64,000 bases of DNA, taken from Polaromonas sp. P2-4 (GTDB lineage: Bacteria > Pseudomonadota > Gammaproteobacteria > Burkholderiales > Burkholderiaceae_C). The translations under genes were made by a program, and so were the position numbers. Positions within the stretch are counted from its first letter, which is position 1; every line of letters starts with the position of its first letter. The stretch spans positions 5,386,001 through 5,450,000 of the forward strand of contig CP087965.1 of assembly GCA_024703855.1 (NCBI GenBank), read 5' to 3'. The notes beneath the pieces were generated by a model. It was not told the origin of the DNA, did not search any database, and saw nothing but the letters and a program-made list of their open reading frames with translations. This document shows, in pieces, positions 49,186-61,263 of this stretch.

Positions 49186-49614
49186 CTACTTTGCGCTGGC
49201 TTGGGCGGTGCTTTGGGTTGCAAAAGTGATTTGCGTCAGCCCGTGGCGTCGGGCGGCTTCCATCACCGTGATGACCGCCTGGTGCGTGGCGCTGGCATCG
49301 GCGCTGATGATGATGACGCTGTCTTTGCCGGCTTTGGCCGCTTCGACCAGTGCATTGCCGAGCACCTCAATCCCCCGGCCTTGCACCAGGCTTTTGTTGA
49401 CCATGTAGCGACCGTCACTACTGACCGCGACGATCACCTCTTTGGGGTAATCGCGTTGCTGCTCGGCATCGGCAGTCGGCAGCTTGACCTGAAGTTCGGT
49501 GAACTTGCTGTAAGTGGTCGACAGCATCAAAAAGATCAGCACAACGAGCAACACGTCGATGAACGGGATCAGGTTGATCTCGGGCTCATCATGCGGGTGA
49601 GGGCGAAAGTTCAT
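49186..49614 (-). CDS. exbD: ExbD/TolR-type proton-channel protein
   Basis: 142 aa. A single membrane helix with the key Asp: EINLIPFIDVLLVVLIFLML. The periplasmic part ends in TQSTAQASAK. With the ExbB-like protein it forms the energy-transducing complex for TonB or a similar partner; as tonB is not nearby, the lipid A-associated variant found beside lpxK is likely. Starts 47 bp after exbB. Confidence 0.93.
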   Translation of the reverse strand: MNFRPHPHDEPEINLIPFIDVLLVVLIFLMLSTTYSKFTELQVKLPTADAEQQRDYPKEVIVAVSSDGRYMVNKSLVQGRGIEVLGNALVEAAKAGKDSVIIISADASATHQAVITVMEAARRHGLTQITFATQSTAQASAK

Positions 49615-49661
49615 GCGCGATGTTCTTTAGAGTGCGGGACTTGGGCAGCGACAGGTAACAG

Positions 49662-50300
49662 TCACTTGCGCAACGTATTCAAGTGGCGCACAAAACGCTC
49701 GGAAGCCAGTTCCATGCTGAGCAGGTAGCCATCTACCCGGGCGCGGAAATAGCGCCAGAAAATCAGCGACGGAATGGCCACCATCAGGCCGAACGCGGTG
49801 TTGTACAACGCAATCGAAATGCCCTGCGCCAGTTGCGCCGGGTTGCCGCCCGCTGCATTGCTGACACCGCCCGTACCGGCTTGAGAGCCAAAAATCTCGA
49901 TCATGCCTATGACGGTGCCGAGCAGGCCCAACAGGGGCGCGGCCGAGGCAATGGTCGCGAGGGCTGCGAGGTAGCGTTCCAACTGGTGGGCCGCCTGGCG
50001 ACCGGCGCCTTCCAGTGTGGAACGCAAATCGTCTTCGCTGATCCGCGGATTGGCATTCAAGGCACGAAAGCCGCTGGCCAGCACTGTGCCAAGCAGGGAA
50101 TTTTGCTCCAGCTGAGACACCACATCGGGTGCGGGGACAGTGCTGCGCGAGACGGTGATGGCTTCGTCAGTGAGTTTAGGCGGCGCGACTTTTGCGGTTT
50201 TAAGGCTGGTAAATCGCTCAATGACCAGCGCAAGAGCCAAAATAGAACAGGCAACCAAGGGCCAAATAGGCCAGCCTGCGGCTTGTATGATCGAAAACAA
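49662..50300 (-). CDS. exbB: ExbB/TolQ-type proton-channel protein
   Basis: 212 aa from a TTG at 50300 with GGAG upstream. Three membrane segments: WPIWPLVACSILALALVIER, SAAPLLGLLGTVIGMIEIFG and QGISIALYNTAFGLMVAIPS, the MotA/TolQ/ExbB signature. Works with ExbD as a proton channel. Confidence 0.93.
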   Translation of the reverse strand: MFSIIQAAGWPIWPLVACSILALALVIERFTSLKTAKVAPPKLTDEAITVSRSTVPAPDVVSQLEQNSLLGTVLASGFRALNANPRISEDDLRSTLEGAGRQAAHQLERYLAALATIASAAPLLGLLGTVIGMIEIFGSQAGTGGVSNAAGGNPAQLAQGISIALYNTAFGLMVAIPSLIFWRYFRARVDGYLLSMELASERFVRHLNTLRK

Positions 50301-50640
50301 TGCACATCTCCAAGCAAATAATTTGTCTGGATTATGGCCTACCCAAGCGGCAGCTCTTGCCGCAGAGGCGCCTTGTCGGGGAATGTTTCCAAAATCGTTT
50401 TTTGTAAGAGGTAACTCACAGATCCTGTGGATAACTTTGTGAGCAAGTAGTGGCACGAAGGCTGGCGAGCCGCACCAGACGGTGCTTGTGACAAAACGAT
50501 GAAAATTTGAGCAGAATTAAGTTATTCAAAATCAATGAGTTACATGAATTCATCATGATATCCGCGTGAAACCAGCGGTTTCAGCGCCGCCAGGCGGCAC
50601 TCTGTGGACTATTACCCCCGGAAAGCCAAGGGGTTTTGCC
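50301..50640. other. Divergent intergenic region exbB/xseA
   Basis: No gene. A perfect DnaA-box sequence TGTGGATAA lies at 50426-50434 and an AT-rich stretch (ATTAAGTTATTCAAAATCAA) at 50517-50536. Promoters for exbB and xseA must lie here. Confidence 0.5.
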
Positions 50641-51955
50641 ATGTTTGATACATCTGCCGGTCGTGAAAAACCGCAGGCTACCGTGCGCGAAACAAATGTG
50701 CGTGTTTGGCCGGTAGGTTCCCTGCTGCGAGCGATCGCCGACAGCCTGGAGGCCCGTTTCAATCCCGTGGCCGTGCAAGGCGAAATCACCGGTTTCTCGC
50801 GAGCTGCCAGCGGGCATTGCTATTTTTCGCTCAAGGATGAGCAGGGTCAGATTCGCTGCGCCATGTTTCGTCGTGCGGCGAGTTTGCTGGATTTTTCTCC
50901 TCGCGATGGCCAACTGGTGGAGTTGCGAGGTCGTTTGGGCGTGTATGAGCCGCGCGGCGAGTTGCAGTTGGTGGTGGAGTCCATGCGCCAAGCCGGGCAG
51001 GGCAATCTGTTTGAGCAGTTTTTGCAACTCAAGGCCAAACTTGAAGCCGAGGGCCTTTTGAGGCGGACCGAAAACGGCCGCTGCCGCTGATGCCGCGTGC
51101 GATTGGCGTGGTCACTTCACTGGGTGCTGCGGCCCTGCATGACGTGGTGAGCGCCCTGCAGCGCCGTGCGCCCCACGTCCCCGTTGTCCTCTATCCCGCC
51201 AGCGTGCAGGGCGGCCAGGCCGCAGCTGAATTGCGCGAAGCTTTGCTAAAAGCTTACCAACGTGACGAGGTTGATGTCTTGCTGCTGGTTCGGGGGGCGG
51301 TGCCATGGAAGATTTGTGGGCCTTTAATGATGAGCAACTGGCGCGCACCATCGTCGCCTCACCCGTGCCCGTGGTCAGCGGCGTGGGGCACGAAACAGAT
51401 TTCACCATTGCCGATTTTTGTGCTGATGTTCGCGCCCCCACGCCCACGGCAGCGGCGGAGCTTTGCGCGCAGCCGCAAAGTGTCTGGCTGGGCGCGCTGG
51501 GCCTGGCCCTGTCGCGTCTGCAAAACGGGGTAGACCGGCAAATGCAGGCACACAGCCAGCGTCTGGACTGGGCGGCGGCTCGCGTCAGCCGGCCCTCGCA
51601 CCTGGTGACCCGGCAGCAGGCACGCCTGGCCGGGCTTGCGCAAAACCTGCGGCATGCGATGCGCTCAAACCTGCGGCAAGAGGAACTCAAAATCCAGACG
51701 CTGAATGCTGACTTCCCGAGAGCAATGGAGAGCAATCTACAGCGCAGCCGGCAGCAGATAGAGCGTGCGCAATTGCGCCTTGAACTGCTGGATCCCAAGC
51801 TGGTGTTAAAGCGCGGCTACGCCTGGGTGACCGATGGCGGAGGTCGCGCGTTGACGCGTGCACAGGACCTGGCTCTCGGACAAAAGCTGCGCCTGCATTT
51901 GTCGCAAGGGCAGGCAGGAGTGACCGTGAGCGAGTTGTACCCCAACGAAAACTAG
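50641..51955 (+). CDS. xseA: Exonuclease VII large subunit (two apparent frameshifts)
   Basis: About 438 aa. OB-fold start VWPVGSLLRAIADSLEARFN, VQGEITGFSRAASGHCYFSL; catalytic region LPLMPRAIGVVTSLGAAALH, then RGGGAMEDLWAFNDEQLART and VVSGVGHETDFTIADFCADV. The coiled-coil C-terminal part ends KRGYAWVTDGGGRAL. Indels: T run 51056-51059 (one short) and G run 51292-51297 (one short). It degrades single-stranded DNA together with XseB, not seen here. Confidence 0.92.
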
Positions 51956-52057
51956 CCCCCACGCTTCGTTGCCCCCGAGTGGGCGTTTTTGCCTTGGGGC
52001 GGCCCGGCGGCAAAGAGGCCGCACTGAGCGACCCTTTTGGAGCGGCGAAGGCCGGGT

Positions 52058-52663
52058 TTACAGGCCGCCGTTTTGCTGCGCGACCATGCAGAACAGCATG
52101 GGAATCGAAAGCATGGTGTTGGCGCGAGAAGTCAGCATCGCCAGACGTGCTGCCTTGGCTTTTTCCGCGGCTTCTACCGTCACAATGCCAAGCGCCTTTT
52201 TCTGGTTTGGCCAAATGATGAACCACACATTAAAGGCCATCACCAGTGCCAGCCACATACCAATACCAATGGGGGTAAACGGCCGTTGCAGTCCCAGGGC
52301 GGCCACGATGTAACCACTCATGAAGGCCAGCAGCGCACCAGTGACGACGGTGGCCAAAGCCGCCCAACGGAACCAGAACAGGGCTGTGGGCGCGATGACT
52401 TTGCTGATCGCCGGTTTTTGTTCATCCGGGATTTTTGGCATGGAGGGAATCTGCACAAAGTTGAAATACCACAACAGGCCAATCCACAGCACGCCACTCA
52501 GAACATGCAACCAGCGCATGAAAAAAGTCCACCAGGCATAGCTCGCCCCTACTCCTACATTGACGCCAGTGGCCAACACCAAAATGACGAGCAGCACGAC
52601 ACCAGCCAGCACAGTGCGGCCGAGAGACTGAAATATTGCACCCATTATTAATTCCTTCTTCAA
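52058..52663 (-). CDS. Urate oxidase N-domain (PuuD-like) membrane protein
   Basis: 201 aa with about five membrane segments: LAGVVLLVILVLATGVNVGV, FFMRWLHVLSGVLWIGLLWY and MWLALVMAFNVWFIIWPNQ. The RWLHVLSGVLWIGLLWYFNF stretch matches the membrane domain of PuuD-type urate hydroxylases, but the C-terminal cytochrome part is absent; such short members are common and of unknown role, possibly heme-binding through conserved His. Monocistronic. Confidence 0.75.
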   Translation of the reverse strand: MKKELIMGAIFQSLGRTVLAGVVLLVILVLATGVNVGVGASYAWWTFFMRWLHVLSGVLWIGLLWYFNFVQIPSMPKIPDEQKPAISKVIAPTALFWFRWAALATVVTGALLAFMSGYIVAALGLQRPFTPIGIGMWLALVMAFNVWFIIWPNQKKALGIVTVEAAEKAKAARLAMLTSRANTMLSIPMLFCMVAQQNGGL

Positions 52664-52892
52664 TTGATGGTGAACCGATTATGAGAATCAAACAGGCTCA
52701 TTGCAAGGTAATACATGGACATGTGGCCGCCTGGCGCTTGAAGAGCAGATTATTCAAGCCGGGTGCCTGCATTGGGTCCGCGTTTGAACAGGCACAGCGC
52801 GACAAGGTTTAGCGATACTTCTACAATGCGGCGCTGGCATTGCTCAAAAAATTCTTCGAGATGCCTTCAATCCAACCCTAACACGACATACG

Positions 52893-53474
52893 ATGGAACA
52901 TACCCTTCCCGCACTGCCCTACTCGATTGACGCCCTGGGCTCGCACTACTCCAAGGAAACTCTGGAGTTTCACCACGGCAAGCACCACAACGCCTATGTG
53001 GTCAACCTCAACAACCTGCAAAAAGGCACCGAGTTCGAGTCCATGACGTTGGAGGAGATCGTCAAGAAATCAAGCGGTGGCGTGTACAACAATGCCGCAC
53101 AGATCTGGAACCACACCTTTTTCTGGAACTGCATGAAGCCTGCGGGCGGCGGTGAGCCCAGTGGCGCGCTGGCAACAGCCATCAACGCAAAATTTGGTTC
53201 TTACGCGGCCTTCAAAGAGGCTTTCGTGAAGTCTGCCGTCGGCAACTTCGGTTCGGGCTGGACCTGGCTGGTTAAAAAGGCCGATGGTTCACTGGACATC
53301 GTCAACACCGGCCCGGCTGGCACACCGCTGACCTCCGCTGACAAAGCACTGCTGACGGTCGACGTGTGGGAACACGCTTATTACATCGACTACCGCAACC
53401 AGCGCCCCAAGTTTGTCGAGACCTTCCTGTCCAACCTGGTGAACTGGGGCTTTGCTGAAACCAACTTCGCATAA
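52893..53474 (+). CDS. sodB: Iron superoxide dismutase
   Basis: 193 aa, intact. Metal ligands: His in LEFHHGKHHNAYV, His in QIWNHTFFWNCM, Asp and His in LLTVDVWEHAYYIDYRNQRP. QTGNFGSG-type GNFGSGWTWLVKK marks the Fe/Mn family; no signal peptide, so cytoplasmic. Fe specificity inferred from overall similarity. A strong terminator follows. Confidence 0.95.
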   Translation: MEHTLPALPYSIDALGSHYSKETLEFHHGKHHNAYVVNLNNLQKGTEFESMTLEEIVKKSSGGVYNNAAQIWNHTFFWNCMKPAGGGEPSGALATAINAKFGSYAAFKEAFVKSAVGNFGSGWTWLVKKADGSLDIVNTGPAGTPLTSADKALLTVDVWEHAYYIDYRNQRPKFVETFLSNLVNWGFAETNFA

Positions 53475-53495
53475 GCCTGTTATCGGGTTTTTCCC

Positions 53496-53529
53496 ATAAA
53501 AAAAGCCGACTTGCTGTCGGCTTTTTTTA
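53496..53529. terminator. Terminator after sodB
   Basis: AAAAAAAGCCGAC / GTCGGCTTTTTTT with a TTGCT loop, usable in both directions. Confidence 0.9.
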
Positions 53530-53582
53530 TGCGCCACTCAAAAGAGGCAGAAATCAGCGCCTTGCGTCAAAGAGCGGGCCGC

Positions 53583-54047
53583 TCAGCTTGCTGCCGGCCT
53601 TGATGCCTTTTTGGCAAACCAGCCCTTGTTCATTTCAAGAACGTAGCGCACCGGCTGGCTTGAGCAGTGTGAATCCAGGGTTTGCGGCTTCATGTCGGCC
53701 ATGTTCACTATGGTGCCGTCATCGGCCACGAAAGCCGCCGTCAGGGGCAGCAGGGTGTTTTTCATCCAGAAGCATTGCTGGGCCACCTGCTCAAACACAA
53801 AGATCATGCCTTCGTGCTGCGGCATCTCTTTGCGGAACATCAGGCCAATTTGGCGCTGTTCAGGTGTCAACGCCACTTGCGTATCAATCAAATGCATGCC
53901 GGCAGACAGCTTGATACGCTGCAAATTCATTTGGGGCGCCTCTTGTGCCGATGCGCACAGCGGGGAAAGCAGGGCCGCCAGGGCCAGCATGCTGAGCAGA
54001 CTTTTGCCTGTCTTGGTGAAAGTGACGGTGCAGGATTTTAAAAACAT
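53583..54047 (-). CDS. DUF192 periplasmic protein
   Basis: 154 aa from ATG 54047. Signal peptide (SLLSMLALAALLSPLCASAQ), then the DUF192 core: HLIDTQVALTPEQRQIGLMF, RKEMPQHEGMIFVFEQVAQQ, FWMKNTLLPLTAAFVADDGT. Function of the family unknown. Converges with sodB. Confidence 0.85.
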   Translation of the reverse strand: MFLKSCTVTFTKTGKSLLSMLALAALLSPLCASAQEAPQMNLQRIKLSAGMHLIDTQVALTPEQRQIGLMFRKEMPQHEGMIFVFEQVAQQCFWMKNTLLPLTAAFVADDGTIVNMADMKPQTLDSHCSSQPVRYVLEMNKGWFAKKASRPAAS

Positions 54048-54100
54048 AGACTCACCACGTATCCGTATCAAGTTGGACTGTCAGCATAAACGACGCATAA

Positions 54101-54128
54101 AAAATGCCCGCACAGGGCGGGCATTTTG
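54101..54128. terminator. Terminator between the DUF192 and the Ala/Lys-rich genes
   Basis: AAAATGCCCGC / GCGGGCATTTT stem with an ACAGG loop; it ends the Ala/Lys-rich transcript on the minus strand. Confidence 0.8.
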
Positions 54129-54145
54129 ACCGAAGTCACCAGGAA

Positions 54146-54457
54146 TTACTTCTTGACTTCAGTTTTAGCTTCTGCCTTGGCAGCAGGCTTGGCTTCTGCT
54201 TTTTTGGCGGCAGCGGCTTCCATTTTGGCTTTCTTGGCAGCAGCGGCTTTTTCTTTCTTGGCAGCTTTAGCGGCAGCTTTGTCTTCTTTGGTCATGGCAG
54301 GCTTGGCTTCAGCTTTGGCTGCGGAGGCGGCAGGAGCTGGTGCAGCAGCAGGAGCTGAAGCAGCGGCGGGAGCTGCAGCAGGCTTGGCAGCAGGAGCTTG
54401 TGCGAAAGCACCAGCAGCGAAGAGACCGGCGATCAAAGTAGCGAGGATCTTGTTCAT
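54146..54457 (-). CDS. Secreted Ala/Lys-rich low-complexity protein
   Basis: 103 aa. Signal peptide ends AAGAFA; the rest is Ala, Lys and Pro-rich: APAAKPAAAPAAASAPAAAP and repeats of AAKKAxAKPA ending TEVKK. Composition is histone H1-like, but the signal peptide suggests export. Similar short proteins exist in many Burkholderiales; function unknown. Has its own terminator at 54101, and AAGGAAATTC before the ATG. Confidence 0.7.
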   Translation of the reverse strand: MNKILATLIAGLFAAGAFAQAPAAKPAAAPAAASAPAAAPAPAASAAKAEAKPAMTKEDKAAAKAAKKEKAAAAKKAKMEAAAAKKAEAKPAAKAEAKTEVKK

Positions 54458-54669
54458 TTTGAATTTCCTTAATAACGTTATTAGAAAAAATACCCCGAAC
54501 TTTTCGGAGGCATCACCGTAACGAGGCCCGTTCGCAAACCGTTGACAGATGCCCTGCAAATTCGTTCAAACAAAGTTTTTTGCGGATAGAATTTAGGGGT
54601 TTTTACCTAAACTGCTGAATATGGCGTTTCTTCTTGACGTCGTCAGCGCTCACCGGAGACTTCTTAAAC

Positions 54670-55922
54670 ATGTACCAGCACATCCAAGTGCCCGCCCAAG
54701 GCCAGAAAATCACCGTCAATGCCGACAACTCACTGAATGTGCCGGATGAGCCGATCATTCCTTTCATTGAAGGCGATGGCACGGGTGCAGACATTACACC
54801 GGTGATGTTGAAAGTGGTGGATGCTGCTGTCGCCAAAGCTTACGGGGGCAAGAAAAAAATCCACTGGATGGAAGTGTTTGCGGGTGAAAAATCGACCAAG
54901 GTATACGGCCCTGATGTGTGGCTGCCTGAGGAAACCCTGCACGCCGTGCGCGACTATGTGGTGTCCATCAAAGGCCCGCTGACGACGCCCGTGGGCGGCG
55001 GCATTCGCAGCCTGAACGTGGCGCTGCGCCAGGAGCTCGACCTCTACGTCTGCCTGCGCCCCATCCAGTACTTTGCCGGTGTTCCTTCGCCCGTAAAAGA
55101 GCCGCAAAAGACCAATATGGTGATTTTCCGTGAAAACTCGGAAGACATCTACGCCGGTATCGAATTCGAATCGGGTAGCGACAAAGCCAAAAAGCTTATC
55201 AAGTTCCTGCAGGACGAGATGGGCGTGAAGAAAATCCGCTTCCCGAATACCTCCGGCATCGGTATCAAGCCAGTCTCCAGCGAAGGCACCGAGCGCCTGG
55301 TGCGCAAGGCCTTGCAGTACGCCATTGACAATGACAAGCCCAGCGTGACCATCGTGCACAAGGGCAACATCATGAAGTTCACCGAAGGCGGCTTCCGTGA
55401 CTGGGCTTACGCCTTGGCGCAAAAGAGTTCGGCGCTGAGCTGATCGACGGCGGCCCATGGATGAAGTTCAAAAACCCGAAAACCGGCAAGGACATCGTCG
55501 TCAAGGACAGCATTGCTGACGCCTTTCTGCAGCAAATCCTGCTGCGACCCGCCGAGTACAGCGTGATTGCCACGCTGAACCTGAACGGCGACTATGTGTC
55601 CGACGCGCTGGCAGCCCAGGTGGGCGGCATTGGCATTGCCCCAGGTGCCAACCTGAGCGACACCATCGCCATGTTTGAAGCCACGCACGGCACGGCCCCC
55701 AAATACGCCGGCAAAGATTACGTGAACCCCGGTTCCGAAATCCTGTCGGCCGAAATGATGCTGCGCCACATGGGCTGGCTGGAAGCTGCTGACGTGATCA
55801 TCAGCTCAATGCAGAAATCGATTGACTCGAAGAAAGTCACCTATGACTTCGCCCGCCTCATGGAAGGCGCGACCCAGGTCAGCTGCTCTGGTTTTGGCCA
55901 GGTCATGATTGACAACATGTAA
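54670..55922 (+). CDS. icd: NADP-isocitrate dehydrogenase (one apparent frameshift)
   Basis: About 417 aa. IIPFIEGDGTGADITPVMLK at the start, the substrate Ser region GGGIRSLNVALRQELDLYVC, RENSEDIYAGIEFESGS, and C-terminal IAMFEATHGTAPKYAGKDYV with NADP contacts. It decarboxylates isocitrate to 2-oxoglutarate. The A run at 55421-55424 is one short (QKEFGAELIDGGPWMKF expected). An essential TCA enzyme, so the break is almost surely an error. Terminator at 55944. Confidence 0.95.
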
Positions 55923-55943
55923 ATTAGGTCTGATTTTTCGCAC

Positions 55944-55980
55944 AAACCGCCCGGGAGCGATCCCGAGGCGGTTTTTTTTC
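55944..55980 (+). terminator. Terminator after icd
   Basis: AAACCGCC / GGCGGTTT stem with inner CGGGAGCGATCCCG pairing, then T8. Confidence 0.88.
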
Positions 55981-56075
55981 ATGGGGCGCAGCGCACAATG
56001 AACAAATCGCACCAAAGGCCGCATTCCTGACGCTAATTTCCCTACCCGGCACACTGGCCAATATCGGTGGCTAGA

Positions 56076-56456
56076 ATGAATTCCATGGCAACCAAATCAC
56101 CCAAGTCTCCCGCGCTACCTCCAACTCCCCTTGTCAGGCCTGACGATGGTCGTGGCGAGGACTCGGTTGTGCTGGAGCGCCGGCCGCAAAAGACCAAGCC
56201 GCCGCAGATGTACCAGGTGGTTTTGCTCAATGATGACTACACGCCGATGGAGTTCGTCGTGGTGGTGATTCAGGAGTTTTTCAACAAGGACCGCGAAACC
56301 GCCACGCAGATCATGCTGAAGATTCACCTCGACGGCAAAGGCATTTGCGGGGTGTTCTCCAAAGATGTGGCGGCCACCAAAGTTGACCAGGTGACCGAAG
56401 CGGCCCGGAAAAATGGGCACCCGCTGCAATGTATCAGCGAGCCCATTGAATTATGA
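56076..56456 (+). CDS. clpS: ClpS adaptor
   Basis: 126 aa (start 56076 or the ATG at 56085). MYQVVLLNDDYTPMEFVVVV is the ClpS core, DGKGICGVFSKDVAATKVDQ the second half. It delivers N-degron substrates to ClpAP. Followed by clpA after 64 bp. Confidence 0.94.
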   Translation: MNSMATKSPKSPALPPTPLVRPDDGRGEDSVVLERRPQKTKPPQMYQVVLLNDDYTPMEFVVVVIQEFFNKDRETATQIMLKIHLDGKGICGVFSKDVAATKVDQVTEAARKNGHPLQCISEPIEL

Positions 56457-56520
56457 AAAATCCGGCCAATATTCTCTGCAGAAGTTTTAGTATGTATGTA
56501 GCAAGCCGAAAGGAAAAGCA

Positions 56521-58855
<2,335 letters not shown>

Positions 58856-58880
58856 CAGCGCAGATTCCTCAGCGCCCCAG

Positions 58881-58916
58881 AAAAAGGCCGGTAGCATCAC
58901 GCTATCGGCCTTTTTT
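58881..58916 (+). terminator. Terminator after clpA
   Basis: GGCCGGTAG / CTATCGGCC stem and T6. A GCTATCGAAATAATAGC repeat follows at 58922-58938. Confidence 0.85.
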
Positions 58917-59003
58917 CATCTGCTATCGAAATAATAGCTGGGCATGCCCGACTTATCTGGGCTTGAGGCCGATTTGGCTCTAAATAACACGCAAAAACAC
59001 TCC

Positions 59004-60458
59004 ATGGCTTCCCACACCTTCCTTTGGCACGACTACGAAACCTTCGGCATCAATCCGCGCCGCGACCGGCCCGCGCAATTTGCCGGAATTCGCACCGATG
59101 CCGAGTTGAACGAAGTGGGCGAGCCGCTGATGATTTACTGCCAGCCCGCCAACGACTATTTGCCCGACCCTGCCTCCTGTCTGATCACCGGCATCACGCC
59201 GCAGCTGTGTCTTGAGCGCGGTATCGCCGAGCACGCATTCGCCGCGCAGATCGAGCAGGTGCTGGCCGAGCCCGGCACCATTGGCGTGGGCTACAACACC
59301 ATCCGCTTTGACGATGAAGTGACGCGCCACCTGTTCTGGCGCAACCTGATGGACCCCTATGCGCGCGAGTGGCAAAACGACTGCGGCCGCTGGGATTTGC
59401 TCGACGTGGTGCGCATGGCCTATGCGCTGCGGCCCGAAGGCATCAATTGGCCGACCAAGGAAGACGGCAAACCCAGCTTCAAGCTGGAAGACCTGGCGCG
59501 TGCCAACGGCTTGCTGCATGAATCTGCCCACGATGCCTTATCGGACGTGCGCGCCACCATTGCCCTGGCGCGGCTGATTCTGCACGGCCCAGCCCAAGCT
59601 GTTCGACTTCTGCCTGGGGCTGCACAAAAAGACCGCGTGGCGGCCGAGCTGGGCTTGCCGACCAGCCCGCAGACAGCCCGACCCTTTTTGCATGTGTCCG
59701 GCATGTTTGCGCCCGAGCGCGGTTGTCTGGCCGTGATGTGGCCGCTGGCCAGCCATCCGGCCAATAAAAACGAGTTGCTGGCCTGGGACTTGGCGCATGA
59801 CCCGAGCGAGTTGCCGCTGCTGGATGTGGCCACGCTGCGCCAGCGTTTGTTCACCCGCTCGGCTGATTTGCCCGAAGGCGTGCAGCGCCTGCCACTGAAA
59901 TCGGTTCACCTCAACAAGTCGCCCATGGTCGTGCGCAAGCTGCAAACCCTCACGCCCGAAATGGCGGCGAAGTGGGGTGTCGACATCGAGGCCGCGCTGC
60001 GCCATGCCGAAATAGCGGCGAGCCTGCCCGACATGAGCGCCATCTGGCCCGAGGTGTTTCAACGCCCCAAGGCGGAAACCACGCCCGATGTGGATGAAGA
60101 CCTGTATGGCGGCTTCATCGGCAACGGGGATCGCCGGCGCCTGAATCAGCTGCGCGAACTGCCCGCCGCCGAACTGGCTCACAGCCGCACTGGCTTTGAC
60201 GACGACCGGCTGGAAGAGCTGCTGTTTCGCTACCGCGCACGCAATTTTCCGGAGACCCTCACACCCGACGAGGTCGAGCGCTGGGAAGCGCACCGCGCCG
60301 CGCGGCTGCTCGACGGCGAGGGCGGGGCGCGCAATGTGGATGCCCTGTTTGCCGAGATTGACACCCTGTCAGAAACCGCCGACGAGCGCAGTGAAGCGAT
60401 CTTGAGCACGCTGCATGACTATGCTGAAGCCATCGTGCCGGACTCGCCCGAGGCTTGA
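59004..60458 (+). CDS. sbcB: Exonuclease I (short compensating frameshift pair)
   Basis: 484 aa as read. DEDD exonuclease motifs: FLWHDYETFGINPRRDRPAQ, IGVGYNTIRFDDEVTRHLFW, LLHESAHDALSDVRATIALA; then the SH3-like and C-terminal parts. Between about 59586 and 59626 the protein reads PAQAVRLLPGAAQ, while the other frame gives AQPKLFDFCLGLHKK, the normal family sequence; an A run is one short at the right border. It removes 3' single-stranded DNA. Confidence 0.92.
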   Translation: MASHTFLWHDYETFGINPRRDRPAQFAGIRTDAELNEVGEPLMIYCQPANDYLPDPASCLITGITPQLCLERGIAEHAFAAQIEQVLAEPGTIGVGYNTIRFDDEVTRHLFWRNLMDPYAREWQNDCGRWDLLDVVRMAYALRPEGINWPTKEDGKPSFKLEDLARANGLLHESAHDALSDVRATIALARLILHGPAQAVRLLPGAAQKDRVAAELGLPTSPQTARPFLHVSGMFAPERGCLAVMWPLASHPANKNELLAWDLAHDPSELPLLDVATLRQRLFTRSADLPEGVQRLPLKSVHLNKSPMVVRKLQTLTPEMAAKWGVDIEAALRHAEIAASLPDMSAIWPEVFQRPKAETTPDVDEDLYGGFIGNGDRRRLNQLRELPAAELAHSRTGFDDDRLEELLFRYRARNFPETLTPDEVERWEAHRAARLLDGEGGARNVDALFAEIDTLSETADERSEAILSTLHDYAEAIVPDSPEA

Positions 60459-60538
60459 AGGGGACCGTTAACCGCTATGCAATTGATAGCTGCTTGCGCC
60501 TGTGAACAAAGGGCCAGAAGCATAAATGACGCTATATT

Positions 60539-61255
60539 TCAGCGCGAAGCGGTTGTTGCGGCTGGAAAATCAACACCGGCATGCCCAGTTTGCCATGGCG
60601 GGTATTTTTCCATGACGCTTTGGTACAGCGCGCCGGCTTCCCAGCGCGCCAGCCACGCCAGCAGATTCGGCCAGGGCTGTGCTGCAAACCATGCGGTGTC
60701 GGTGTGGGCAAACTGGCGCACAAAGGGCAGGATGGCCATGTCGGCCAGGCTGGCGCCGTTGCCAAACAGCCAGCCGCCGCTTTCAAGCCGGGATTCAAGC
60801 CCCGCCAGCCAGCCCGCGCCATTGGCTTGGTGAACTTGCGCAAACTGCTGCACATCAACTGAATGTTCCTGCGGGTAGCGGTTTGGGTATTTGTAGCGGT
60901 CAAGACTGCGCTTGAATACGCCGTCGTTCTCCGCGATCAGCGCCTGCATGTCGTCCAGCGATCCGCGTTGTGGTGTCAGCCAGCCTTCCGGGTCGTTGCG
61001 CCGCAGCGCCCACAGCATGATGTCCAGGCTTTCATCAATCACCTCCCCGCTGGGTAATACCAGCACCGGTACGGTCCCCTTGGGCGACGCGGCCAGCATT
61101 TCCGGCGGTTTGCTCTTGAGCACGACTTCGCGTAGCTCGCAGCGCTGGCCGCTGACAGCCAGGGCCATGCGGGCGCGCATGGCGTAGGGGCAGCGCCTGA
61201 AGGAATACAGAACAGGCAGGGTTTGTTCCGCCTGGGCCGCCACTTCTTGTGACAC
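60539..61255 (-). CDS. Glutathione S-transferase-like protein
   Basis: 238 aa. Thioredoxin-like N-domain with a redox-type motif, LYSFRRCPYAMRARMALAVS, and GTVPVLVLPSGEVIDESLDI; helical C-domain ASLADMAILPFVRQFAHTDT. The CPYAMR motif is that of the Cys-type (omega/GrxB-like) glutathione transferases. Follows trhO by 8 bp on the same strand. Confidence 0.85.
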   Translation of the reverse strand: MSQEVAAQAEQTLPVLYSFRRCPYAMRARMALAVSGQRCELREVVLKSKPPEMLAASPKGTVPVLVLPSGEVIDESLDIMLWALRRNDPEGWLTPQRGSLDDMQALIAENDGVFKRSLDRYKYPNRYPQEHSVDVQQFAQVHQANGAGWLAGLESRLESGGWLFGNGASLADMAILPFVRQFAHTDTAWFAAQPWPNLLAWLARWEAGALYQSVMEKYPPWQTGHAGVDFPAATTASR

Positions 61256-61263
61256 GGTGACTT

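Noticed and set aside
50426..50434. Perfect DnaA box near xseA as an origin of replication
   Set aside because: A single box without dnaA/dnaN, clusters of boxes or other origin features is expected by chance.
55421..55424. Programmed frameshifting in icd, clpA, lexA and others
   Set aside because: Breaks occur in A, G, T and C runs and GC tracts alike, with no stimulatory structure pattern; consensus error explains all.
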